Assembly (NCBI GenBank): GCA_020062805.1
Contig: JAGUVP010000012.1
Span: 1 to 5,996 of the forward strand
Length of the DNA stretch: 5,996 nt
Source: Candidatus Bipolaricaulis sp.
Lineage (GTDB): Bacteria; Bipolaricaulota; Bipolaricaulia; Bipolaricaulales; Bipolaricaulaceae
Reading direction: 5' to 3'
Shown: positions 1 through 5,617 of the stretch, one piece after another
Layout: every line of letters starts with the position of its first letter
How positions within the stretch are numbered: the first letter of the stretch is position 1
Position numbers and translations under genes: made by a program
Notes under the pieces: model-generated
What the model was told of the DNA's origin: nothing
The model's input: the letters and a program-made list of their open reading frames with translations, nothing else
Databases searched by the model: none

Positions 1-744
1 GCCCGGTTCGAGCGCGAGGCGGCGGAGATCGAGGGCGAACTGGGGGCCATGGGCGAGATCGCCGAACCCGAAGGGGGCGGCGAGGGAGGCTCGCTCGATG
101 TTCTCCAGGCACGACTTCGCCAGGCGGAACGACGCCAGGCTGAACTGGGAACGGTCAATCTGCGGGCGATTGAGGAGTACGACACGTTCCTCATCGAATT
201 CCAGGACCTGAAAGACCGTGTGGCGACCCTGGAGGCAGAGAAGCACGAAATCGAGCGGTTCATCGGAGAGATCGAGGGGAAGAAGAAGGAGAAGTTCCTC
301 ACCACGATGGAAACCGTATCGGGCGAGTTAAACCGGTTGTTCGGGATTCTGTTTGGCGGCGGAGAGGCGCGTCTTGCCCTCGCTGAACCGGGGAACATCG
401 CGTCCGGACTCCTGGTCGAGGCCCGTCCACCGGGGAAGGAACCGCGGTTGCTGGACTCGTTGTCCGGGGGGGAGAAGACCCTGGTGGCAGTTGCGTTCGT
501 CCTGGCACTGGCCGCGGGTCGTCCGGCCCCGTTCTACTTTTTGGACGAGGTGGACGCAGCACTCGACCGAGCCAACTCCGAGCGGTTGGCTCGACTCCTG
601 CGGGAGTTCGCCCGGGAGGCGCAGGTGATCATGATCTCCCACAACGAGGAGGTTGTCCGTTACGCCGACCGAGTGTACGGCGTTCTGTTGCGGGACGGGT
701 CCTCAGAGGTGCTGGGAATGGAGCTGGAGCATGCCCGAGCTTGA
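1..744 (+). CDS. smc: Chromosome partition protein Smc, C-terminal fragment (5' end outside window)
   Basis: This is the C-terminal part of the SMC ATPase that, with ScpA and ScpB, forms the bacterial condensin that compacts and segregates the chromosome. The frame is open from the first base and ends at TGA 742-744, giving 247 visible residues; the family is usually about 1,150-1,200, so the N-terminal Walker A, hinge and most coiled coil lie upstream. Visible in order: the end of the returning coiled coil; the GTVNLRAIEEYD element typical of SMC heads (about residues 50-61); more helix; the ABC signature LSGGEK (about 154-159); Walker B with D-loop FYFLDEVDAALD (about 178-189); and the H-loop ISHN (about 212-215). 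All catalytic motifs expected in this half are intact. An internal ATG at 49 is inside the coiled coil and is not the real start. The last 14 nt overlap scpA. Confidence 0.97.
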   Translation, partial: ARFEREAAEIEGELGAMGEIAEPEGGGEGGSLDVLQARLRQAERRQAELGTVNLRAIEEYDTFLIEFQDLKDRVATLEAEKHEIERFIGEIEGKKKEKFLTTMETVSGELNRLFGILFGGGEARLALAEPGNIASGLLVEARPPGKEPRLLDSLSGGEKTLVAVAFVLALAAGRPAPFYFLDEVDAALDRANSERLARLLREFAREAQVIMISHNEEVVRYADRVYGVLLRDGSSEVLGMELEHARA

Positions 745-1432
745 GCTGTTCGAACCGCAGGCGTTCACCAAGGCCGATTGGGAGGGCTTGTTCCGCGGCC
801 TGACCGCGGACCTCGACCCGTGGACGTTTGATCTTGTGGAGCTTATCGGCCGATTCCGTGCCTACGTGGCCGAGAGGGACTTCGAGTTCGCGGTGCCTGG
901 GCGGATGGTGCTGGCCAGCTCGGTGCTTCTGCGCATGAAGTCGGATTGGGTAAGAGATGGCGGCGCTCCGCCCACAGTGGACGAGGCGGTCGAGGAGGTA
1001 GCAGCCGAGATCGTTGCGCAAGAAGCATCGGTGTACATCGCCCCCGAGCTCCGGCTCCCGCTTCGCCGCGTTCCTCGGGGTCGGGTCACCGTGCGGGATC
1101 TTGGCCGCGCCCTGCGGGCTGCTCTTGCCTCTGAGCAGCGTAGGACTTCGAAAGGGACGGACTTCTCTCCCGAGGACCTCGGGTTCGAAATAAGTGAAGA
1201 ACCCTTCACGAGCCGTGCCCAGCGACTCCTCGCCTTCCTCCTGACCCTGGTCAACGGAGAACGGGTCATCCCGTTTCGCACTGTGGTCAAGGATCCCGAT
1301 CCGGGAGAGAAGGTGGCGCGACTGATGGAGCTTCTTCACCTCGATGCCGAAGGGCGGGTTCGGCTGTTCCAGGAGGAATTCCTGGGGGAAATCCTCGTCG
1401 AGGTCCCGGATGGAAGCCAAAGCCCTCGTTGA
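731..1432 (+). CDS. scpA: Segregation and condensation protein A (kleisin)
   Basis: ScpA is the kleisin that bridges the two SMC heads and binds ScpB. The chosen start is ATG 731, inside the end of smc, with GGAG at 720-723 seven bases upstream. This gives 233 residues, close to the usual 230-260. The same frame is open upstream to 653, but that part overlaps the conserved H-loop region of smc and is rejected. The N-terminal domain carries the family pattern DPWTFDLVELIGRF (about 29-42) followed by the VPGRMVLASSVLLRMKSDW region (about 55-73), where the SMC-neck-binding helices lie. The middle (about 80-160) is acidic and variable, as expected of the linker that binds ScpB. The C-terminal part (about 161-225) fits the winged helix that contacts the SMC cap. 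It is translationally coupled to smc and overlaps scpB by 23 nt. Confidence 0.93.
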   Translation: MPELELFEPQAFTKADWEGLFRGLTADLDPWTFDLVELIGRFRAYVAERDFEFAVPGRMVLASSVLLRMKSDWVRDGGAPPTVDEAVEEVAAEIVAQEASVYIAPELRLPLRRVPRGRVTVRDLGRALRAALASEQRRTSKGTDFSPEDLGFEISEEPFTSRAQRLLAFLLTLVNGERVIPFRTVVKDPDPGEKVARLMELLHLDAEGRVRLFQEEFLGEILVEVPDGSQSPR

Positions 1433-1898
1433 GGCGGCCCTGTTTGTGGCCGACCGCCCCCTCTCGCTTGCCCAACTGTCCGCTGCGCTCGACCTCTCCG
1501 AGCCGGCCGTGGGCCGACTGATCCAGGCCCTGGCCGACGAATGCGCCACCCCGGACCGGGGTGTTGAGCTCGTCCACGAAGGCGGCGGTTACGTGTTGCG
1601 GGTGAAGGGCGAACTCGCTTCTGCCGTCCGTCCCTTCGCTCCACACCAGGACATTCCTGAGCAGACCCTGCGCACCCTTGCTGTGATCACTTACCATGCG
1701 CCGGTGCTTCAGTCCGAGGTCGTGAAGATGCGGGGCCAGCGCGCCTACGGCCAGATCGGCGAGCTCGTTGCCCGCGGGTTCGTCGCTGCCGAGGTTCAAG
1801 GTCCGACGAAGGTTCTCACCGTGACCCCCGCGCTGCTGACCTACTTCGGCGCGTCATCCCTCGATGAGCTGCGGGTGCAGCTTGGCCCTTCCAGTTGA
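1410..1898 (+). CDS. scpB: Segregation and condensation protein B (kite subunit)
   Basis: ScpB is a winged-helix kite protein that binds the ScpA linker as a dimer. The start ATG 1410 is preceded by GAGGT at 1400-1404 with five bases of spacing. The product has 162 residues, on the short side for the family (about 160-200). Residues 1-75 form the first winged helix, starting with the typical ALVEAALFVADRPLSLAQL pattern. The second begins with the hallmark TLAVITYHAPVLQSEVVKMRG (about 89-109) and ends with the YFGASSLDEL tail (about 145-154). The usual GRP-x-LY turn is replaced by QGPTKVLTVTP (130-140), closer to what I recall of archaeal or deep-branching ScpB. The 5' end overlaps scpA by 23 nt. 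The stop codon lies inside the -35 element of the promoter candidate for rpsI. Confidence 0.93.
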   Translation: MEAKALVEAALFVADRPLSLAQLSAALDLSEPAVGRLIQALADECATPDRGVELVHEGGGYVLRVKGELASAVRPFAPHQDIPEQTLRTLAVITYHAPVLQSEVVKMRGQRAYGQIGELVARGFVAAEVQGPTKVLTVTPALLTYFGASSLDELRVQLGPSS

Positions 1899-1923
1899 CG
1901 GCGTTCAAGCCGTGGGATAGCAT
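1895..1923 (+). promoter_or_regulatory. Sigma70-type promoter candidate for rpsI-rpmE-DUF1385
   Basis: A -35 hexamer TTGACG (1895-1900, 5 of 6 matches to TTGACA) and a -10 hexamer TAGCAT (1918-1923, 4 of 6 matches to TATAAT) are separated by exactly 17 nt. Transcription would begin near 1930, leaving a leader of about 40 nt before rpsI. The -35 overlaps the scpB stop codon TGA 1896-1898. A 5-bp inverted repeat, ACGGC (1898-1902) and GCCGT (1909-1913) around a 6-nt loop, lies across the -35 and spacer. It has no following T-run, so it is not a terminator. The hexamers and spacing are seen directly; promoter activity is inferred. Confidence 0.55.
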
Positions 1924-1952
1924 TCCCCCCGGATTTCAGCGCAACGTTTGGT

Positions 1953-1960
1953 AGGAGGTG
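1953..1960 (+). promoter_or_regulatory. Strong Shine-Dalgarno that decides the rpsI start
   Basis: AGGAGGTG is an almost complete match to the complement of the 16S rRNA 3' end. It sits nine bases upstream of the in-frame TTG at 1970, which is ideal spacing. The in-frame GTG at 1958-1960 is part of this element and cannot be the start it serves. Confidence 0.8.
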
Positions 1961-1969
1961 GAGATTCCC

Positions 1970-2413
1970 TTGGAGCAGGTAGCAGAAGAGACTCGCCGTG
2001 CGTCCGCGACCGCGGGCGGCTTTCACGGTGTGGGCCGCCGGAAAGAGGCCGTGGCCCGGGTGTACTTGAAGGAGGGCGATGGTCAGATCCGTGTAAACGG
2101 GCGCCTCGCTGTGGCGTACTTCTCGGCGTTCTCGTTCGGGACCGATCACCTGAACCGCCACCTCTTGTCTCCCTTCTATGCCACTGGGACCATCGGTCGG
2201 TATGCGGTACGCGCACGTGTTGAGGGCGGCGGCCCTACTGGTCAACTGGAGGCGGTGCGTCTGGGGATTGCCCGAGCACTGGTCGAGATGACCCCCGAGT
2301 TCAAGAAGCCCTTGAGGGACGCTGGGCTTCTCACCCGTGACTCCCGCGCCGTCGAGCGGAAGAAGTACGGACATCGCAAGGCGCGAAAGAAAGAGCAGTA
2401 CTCGAAGCGGTGA
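1970..2413 (+). CDS. rpsI: 30S ribosomal protein S9 (uS9)
   Basis: S9 is a small-subunit head protein whose C-terminal tail reaches the P-site tRNA. The preferred start is TTG 1970, placed correctly behind the Shine-Dalgarno at 1953-1960; the alternative GTG 1958 lies within that site. The product has 147 residues, slightly longer than the usual 128-135 because of about 18 extra N-terminal residues. Family signatures are clear: [14 protein letters not shown] (about 20-33), [10 protein letters not shown] (37-45), [21 protein letters not shown] (about 84-104), [20 protein letters not shown] (115-134), and the invariant terminal SKR. L13, its usual upstream partner, is not here; scpB precedes it instead. 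The stop is followed within 4 nt by the rpmE start. Confidence 0.97.
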   Translation: MEQVAEETRRASATAGGFHGVGRRKEAVARVYLKEGDGQIRVNGRLAVAYFSAFSFGTDHLNRHLLSPFYATGTIGRYAVRARVEGGGPTGQLEAVRLGIARALVEMTPEFKKPLRDAGLLTRDSRAVERKKYGHRKARKKEQYSKR

Positions 2414-2417
2414 TACG

Positions 2418-2681
2418 ATGAAACAGGGAATGCATCCCCAGGTTCACAAGACGGCCATTCGCTGCAGCTGCGGAGCGGAGTTCGAGACGACCTCCACCAA
2501 GAAAGACCTGCGTGTGGACGTGTGTTCAAAGTGTCATCCTTTCTTCACTGGCGAGACGCGCCTTGTGGACGCCGAGGGAAGGGTGGAGCGGTTCGCCCGC
2601 AAGTACGGGAACTGGCAGGAGGCGGCCAAGAAGCCGCCCGAAGAGAAGAAACCGGCACGGAAGACCAAGAAGCGCGCGTAA
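2418..2681 (+). CDS. rpmE: 50S ribosomal protein L31 (bL31), zinc-binding type, with lysine-rich tail
   Basis: L31 is a large-subunit protein at the subunit interface. The start ATG 2418 follows GGTGAT at 2409-2414, which overlaps the rpsI stop, so translation is probably coupled. The first residues, [10 protein letters not shown], match the standard L31 N-terminus. The four cysteines of the C+ (zinc-containing) form are present as CSC (16, 18) and CSKC (36, 39), followed by HPFFTG and the [11 protein letters not shown] helix (54-64). The core ends near residue 66, where many L31 proteins end. Here about 20 further residues, rich in Lys, Glu, Pro and Arg (about 70-87), give a total of 87. The stop TAA shares one base with the next ATG. 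Confidence 0.95.
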   Translation: MKQGMHPQVHKTAIRCSCGAEFETTSTKKDLRVDVCSKCHPFFTGETRLVDAEGRVERFARKYGNWQEAAKKPPEEKKPARKTKKRA

Positions 2682-3547
2682 TGCCGATCGGGGGGCAAGC
2701 AGTTATCGAGGGGGTCATGCTCCAAGACGGCCCGAAGGTGGTTTTGGCCGTGCGCACCCCCGAAGGGGCAGTTGCAGTAGAGCCTCTTCCTACGAGGTTC
2801 TCTCTCCCGCGACTGGAGAGGATTCCCTTTGCTCGTGGCCCCCTCAAGCTCGTTCAGATGCTCGCCCTCGGCTGGGCTGCCCTGAGGCGGTCGGCCGAGC
2901 TGGCTCACCCTGAAGACGCCCCGGCGTCACGGTGGGAGAACCTGGCGATCATCCTGTTCGTGGTGGTGTTCCTCGTGGGCGGGTTCATGCTCCTTCCCGC
3001 CTACATCACCGGCCTCACCGGGATTGGGAACCGGATTCTGTTCAACCTCGTGGAGGGTGGAGTCCGAGTTGTCTTCTTCCTGTGCTATCTTGGGGCGATC
3101 TCGTTCCTTCCCGACATCCGGCGGGTGTTCCAGTACCACGGGGCTGAACACAAGGTCGTCCACGCCTATGAGGAGGGCGAGGCGTCCGTGCCCGATGCCC
3201 GCGGGAGAAGCCCCATCCACCCCCGGTGCGGGACGAGCTTCCTCCTCTTGTTTGTGGTGGTAGCGATCCTCGTCTTCTCGGTCGTGCCGACACCCAACAT
3301 CTGGATCCGGCTCGTGGGCCGGTTGCTCCTCTTGCCGGTTGTGGCGGGCCTGACCTACGAGATCCTTCGGTTCGGATCGCGGCATCCGCGGGCATGGTGG
3401 CTGAGGCCCCTTCTTGTCCCAGGGCTCCTCCTGCAGCGCTTCACGACCCGCGAGCCGTCGGATGACCAGATCGAGGTCGCCCTGGCCGCCTTGCGCTATG
3501 TGACGGATCCCGCCAGCGACCGAAGCGCCTCTACCACCGGCGAGTAG
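2681..3547 (+). CDS. DUF1385 / YqhQ-like multi-pass membrane protein
   Basis: This belongs to the DUF1385 family (Bacillus subtilis YqhQ type), often labelled a putative metal-dependent enzyme. I know of no established reaction. The start ATG 2681 overlaps the rpmE stop by one base (TAATG), and there is no clear Shine-Dalgarno, so it is probably coupled. The product has 288 residues. The hallmark N-terminus GGQAVIEGVMLQDG (4-17) is present. Hydrophobic spans lie at about 88-107, 127-143, 186-203 and 207-225, with a possible re-entrant or fifth span at 239-252. Between spans two and three are the conserved YHGAEHK (152-158), with His/Glu/His suited to metal binding, and HPRCGTSFLL (180-189). 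The conserved LQRFTTREPSDDQIEVAL (251-268) follows near the C-terminus. As I recall, gene order rpmE-DUF1385 recurs in Firmicutes, often with prfA/prmC, which are missing here. The last 52 nt overlap the PHP gene on the other strand. Confidence 0.92.
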   Translation: MPIGGQAVIEGVMLQDGPKVVLAVRTPEGAVAVEPLPTRFSLPRLERIPFARGPLKLVQMLALGWAALRRSAELAHPEDAPASRWENLAIILFVVVFLVGGFMLLPAYITGLTGIGNRILFNLVEGGVRVVFFLCYLGAISFLPDIRRVFQYHGAEHKVVHAYEEGEASVPDARGRSPIHPRCGTSFLLLFVVVAILVFSVVPTPNIWIRLVGRLLLLPVVAGLTYEILRFGSRHPRAWWLRPLLVPGLLLQRFTTREPSDDQIEVALAALRYVTDPASDRSASTTGE

Positions 3548-4353
3548 GGCACCCGCATCGCACCGATCGCGTCCTTCACCGACCCAGGGCCGTGGTCATC
3601 GGAGCCACCTGTGGGGATCAAGTCCATATTCTGGGCGAGGTTCGCCACCGCTTCGGGATCGGCCTGCAAAGGCTGACGGGACGTCTCGTACGGATAGTGC
3701 ACCTCTACCGCGGACAGGCCCTCCCTGATCAGAGCGGTGAGGGTACTCCTCCAGTCGAACACGGACAAGAAGCACGGATGGGCAAGGGACGCTACTCCAC
3801 CTGCCGCCCGGATCGCGGCGATGACCTGGCGGCTTGTCGGTCGGGGGAGAGGCACGTAGCACGGTGCGCCCTGGGCGAGGAACCGGCGGAACGCATCCTC
3901 ATAGTCCACCGCCAGCCCGTGCTGGATAAGGAGAGCTGCGAGGTGAGGACGGCCCACGGAACCCGCGGCGCCAGAGATCACGTCTTCTAACGAGAATTCC
4001 GCCTCCGCGACTTCCTGGCAGCGCATCACCATCGCGCCCATCCGCTTCCGGCGCTCGTGGGCCATCCAGGTGAACAGCTCCATCAGCGCAGGATGCCTGG
4101 GGGAGAGGAAGTACCCGAGGATCTCGCCGCGCTGGCCGGCGACGTCGGCCTTCACCTCGACACCGCAGATGACCTCCATCCCGTCGAAACAAGCCACGGG
4201 AGCGCACAGCTCCGGCCCGATCGTGTCATGATCGGTGATTGCAATGGCCGAAAGCCCGACCCCGGATGCTCGCCTCACCATTCCGTCTAGGTCGAGAGTT
4301 CCGTCGGACCACCGCGTGTGAAGGTGAAGGTCAGCCCATCGTTGGGTTGACAT
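3496..4353 (-). CDS. PHP-domain phosphoesterase, YciV/Rnm-like (3',5'-nucleotide bisphosphate phosphatase type)
   Basis: This PHP-family metallo-phosphoesterase has 285 residues, about the length of E. coli YciV (RNase AM / 3',5'-nucleoside bisphosphate phosphatase). Metal-binding motifs appear in order: DLHLHTRWSDGT (8-19), ITDHD (39-43), GVEVKA with Glu66, RPHLA (135-139), SLAHP with His192, and GGSDDHG (249-255). All ligands expected of a trinuclear PHP site are present, so it looks active. The start ATG (4351-4353) has AAGGAG at 4358-4363 with four bases of spacing. It is the last gene of the minus-strand operon and overlaps nusB by 23 nt. Its final 52 nt are antisense to the end of the DUF1385 gene. 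The family assignment is firm. The substrate (pAp-like bisphosphonucleotides or 5' ends of short RNA) is inferred from overall resemblance; another phosphoesterase role is possible. Confidence 0.9.
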   Translation of the reverse strand: MSTQRWADLHLHTRWSDGTLDLDGMVRRASGVGLSAIAITDHDTIGPELCAPVACFDGMEVICGVEVKADVAGQRGEILGYFLSPRHPALMELFTWMAHERRKRMGAMVMRCQEVAEAEFSLEDVISGAAGSVGRPHLAALLIQHGLAVDYEDAFRRFLAQGAPCYVPLPRPTSRQVIAAIRAAGGVASLAHPCFLSVFDWRSTLTALIREGLSAVEVHYPYETSRQPLQADPEAVANLAQNMDLIPTGGSDDHGPGSVKDAIGAMRVPYSPVVEALRSLAGSVT

Positions 4354-4726
4354 CGCGCTCCTTCCACACCCGGTCGAGGATCCCGTTGATCACCGCTGGG
4401 GCCTGGTCTGTCCCGTAGGCCTTGGCCAGCTCGACCGCTTCGTTGATGACCACTTCCGGTGGGGTGTCCGTGTACAGGAGTTCGTACAGGGCGAGCCGCA
4501 AGATGTTGCGGTCGACCATCGGGAGCCGGTCCAGCCCCCACCCGAGGGCACGCCTGTCGATGATGGAGTCGATCTCTGCCTGGTGTGCGTGGACTCCGGC
4601 GAGGAGGGCATGGGCAAACGCGATCTCACCGGGTTCTTCGTCGTTGACCAGATCGTCAGGTGAAGACGGGAGATACTCGTGACGGTAGAGAGACCGCAGG
4701 ACCGCCTCTCGGGCTTGGCGGCGCAC
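4331..4726 (-). CDS. nusB: Transcription antitermination factor NusB
   Basis: NusB binds boxA RNA with S10 (NusE) and supports antitermination of rRNA operons. The preferred start is GTG 4724-4726, giving 131 residues in a family of about 130-150. The frame is open upstream to 4924, but that would run through the amaP gene and lacks NusB similarity. Seen: an R-x-x-A-R-E-A-V-L N-terminus (2-10), the central DRNILRLALYELLY helix (about 72-85), the highly conserved INEAVELAKAYG (94-105), and INGILDRV (113-120) near the end. There is no strong Shine-Dalgarno, but the amaP stop TAG (4728-4730) is one base away, indicating termination-reinitiation coupling. The 3' end overlaps the PHP gene by 23 nt. 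In Firmicutes nusB also follows Asp23-family genes, which supports this context. Confidence 0.93.
   Translation of the reverse strand: MRRQAREAVLRSLYRHEYLPSSPDDLVNDEEPGEIAFAHALLAGVHAHQAEIDSIIDRRALGWGLDRLPMVDRNILRLALYELLYTDTPPEVVINEAVELAKAYGTDQAPAVINGILDRVWKERDVNPTMG
4358..4363 (-). promoter_or_regulatory. Shine-Dalgarno of the PHP phosphoesterase gene
   Basis: On the minus strand AAGGAG lies four bases before the ATG at 4351-4353, inside the 3' end of nusB. It supports that start and shows the PHP gene has its own ribosome entry even though it overlaps nusB. Confidence 0.7.
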
Positions 4727-4727
4727 G

Positions 4728-5243
4728 CTACCGGCTGCGGCTGGGCCGCGCTGCCCCCTCCACGACCATTCGCACCTCAGGTACCTCGAGACCCGTCTTC
4801 GCGGACACTTCTTGGGCGAGCAGGGTTTGTAGCCGCTCGGCGAGCGCGGGGACCTCTTCCCCGAGTGGAAGGCGGAGCGTGATCTGCAAGGCCAAGCCCT
4901 CGCCCATCGGGCGGATGTGGACACGGAATCTGTGCAGACCGAGCTCTTCCCGCAGGAGGATCCCTGCCATCTCCCGCACCGTGTCAGCCGTGATGAGGAT
5001 CATCCCTTTCGGTCCCTGCCGCCGCAGCGCCCGCCGCACGGTAAGGCGATTGAGAGCGATCCGGATGAACACCGCGGCCGCGCCGACGAGCGTGATCGCC
5101 CACAGCACGAAGACCGCCTGCACCACGGGTGAGGGCACTGACAGTCCGAGGTCGCCCCACGCAATGGCCACCACCGCCGCGACCATCGCCCCTGCCGCCA
5201 AGAGCAAGGAGAGCGCACCGGCTGCAAAAACGTATCCACTCAT
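4728..5243 (-). CDS. amaP: AmaP-like membrane anchor with Asp23-like C-terminal domain
   Basis: This resembles AmaP, the membrane protein that anchors Asp23 at the cell envelope in Staphylococcus aureus. The product has 171 residues. Two hydrophobic segments (about 4-29 and 39-62) form an N-terminal hairpin. A strongly basic stretch with many arginines follows (about 61-75), consistent with the positive-inside rule and a cytoplasmic C-terminus. From about 80 to 162 is an alpha/beta region with the Asp23 pattern: ITADTVREMAG, a strand pair, LPLGEEVPALAERLQTLLAQEV, then GLEVPEVRMVVEG. The start ATG (5241-5243) overlaps the stop of the upstream Asp23 gene as ATGA, with AAAGGA at 5254-5259 as a possible Shine-Dalgarno. 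No enzymatic residues are apparent, so the role is probably structural. The name rests on architecture and context. Confidence 0.8.
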   Translation of the reverse strand: MSGYVFAAGALSLLLAAGAMVAAVVAIAWGDLGLSVPSPVVQAVFVLWAITLVGAAAVFIRIALNRLTVRRALRRQGPKGMILITADTVREMAGILLREELGLHRFRVHIRPMGEGLALQITLRLPLGEEVPALAERLQTLLAQEVSAKTGLEVPEVRMVVEGAARPSRSR

Positions 5244-5617
5244 GAGAACCTGTCCTTTCGCCGCCCCTCCTCGGGGAACACCACCCGCACCACTTCCACA
5301 TCCACTTCATCCACAGGGAGGGCGGTCATCTTCTCCACTTCGTTCTTGACCTTCGTCTGGAGTCCTTGGGCCACCTCTTGGATGGCGTGGCCGTGCAACA
5401 CGCCCACCTTGAGGGCGAGCTTCACTCGCCCCTCCGCAAGCTCGACCTCGACGATCCGCCGAACCGCCTCGCCACGGGGCATCGTTCCTCCCTTGGGAGG
5501 GGCTACGCCCGCCACGTCGGTCGCAGCAAGCCCGGCAATGGTGGCGATGACGTCCCGAGAGATCGAGATCTGTCCGTCTTCGGGGCTCTCTCCGATCAAC
5601 TCCTCATCTCTCGGCAT
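5240..5617 (-). CDS. Asp23/Gls24-family envelope stress response protein, paralogue 1
   Basis: This small cytoplasmic Asp23/Gls24 (DUF322, YqhY/YloU) family protein has 125 residues, a typical length. The N-terminal tail (1-14) is acidic. The domain starts with GQISISRDVIATIAGLAATDVAGV (about 15-38), continues through the strands VRRIVEVELAEGRVKLALKVGV (about 52-73) and the helix AIQEVAQGLQTKVKNEVEKMT (about 78-98), and ends with the strand VDEVDVEVVRVVF. The start ATG (5615-5617) has a purine-rich Shine-Dalgarno (AGAGGGGGG) just upstream. It overlaps the preceding paralogue by 14 nt and amaP by 4 nt. Such proteins bind AmaP-type anchors and are linked to envelope homeostasis. No membrane span or signal peptide is visible, so it would need the anchor to reach the membrane. 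Confidence 0.9.
   Translation of the reverse strand: MPRDEELIGESPEDGQISISRDVIATIAGLAATDVAGVAPPKGGTMPRGEAVRRIVEVELAEGRVKLALKVGVLHGHAIQEVAQGLQTKVKNEVEKMTALPVDEVDVEVVRVVFPEEGRRKDRFS

Noticed and set aside
629..1549. Long minus-strand open frame (306 codons) opposite scpA
   Set aside because: It is antisense to clear smc/scpA/scpB coding, has no recognisable family pattern, and long mirror frames are expected in GC-rich coding DNA.
1898..1913. Inverted repeat ACGGC/GCCGT as a terminator for scpB
   Set aside because: It is only 5 bp and not followed by a T-run, so it does not qualify as an intrinsic terminator.
1958..1969. GTG at 1958 as start of rpsI
   Set aside because: The codon is part of the AGGAGGTG Shine-Dalgarno, which is correctly spaced for TTG 1970.
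1841..2374. Minus-strand open frame opposite rpsI
   Set aside because: It is opposite a highly conserved ribosomal protein gene, has low-complexity composition and no family match.
4727..4924. N-terminal extension of nusB up to an ATG at 4924
   Set aside because: The extra 66 residues are an off-frame reading of amaP with no NusB similarity. GTG 4724-4726 fits the family start and the adjacent amaP stop.
5307..5315. TCATCCACA, one mismatch from a DnaA box
   Set aside because: It is a single copy inside coding sequence with no cluster and no AT-rich region, so there is no support for an origin.
4660..5349. Plus-strand open frame (229 codons) opposite amaP and Asp23
   Set aside because: It is rich in Arg, Ser and Thr as typical of shadow frames, and it conflicts with two recognised genes on the other strand.
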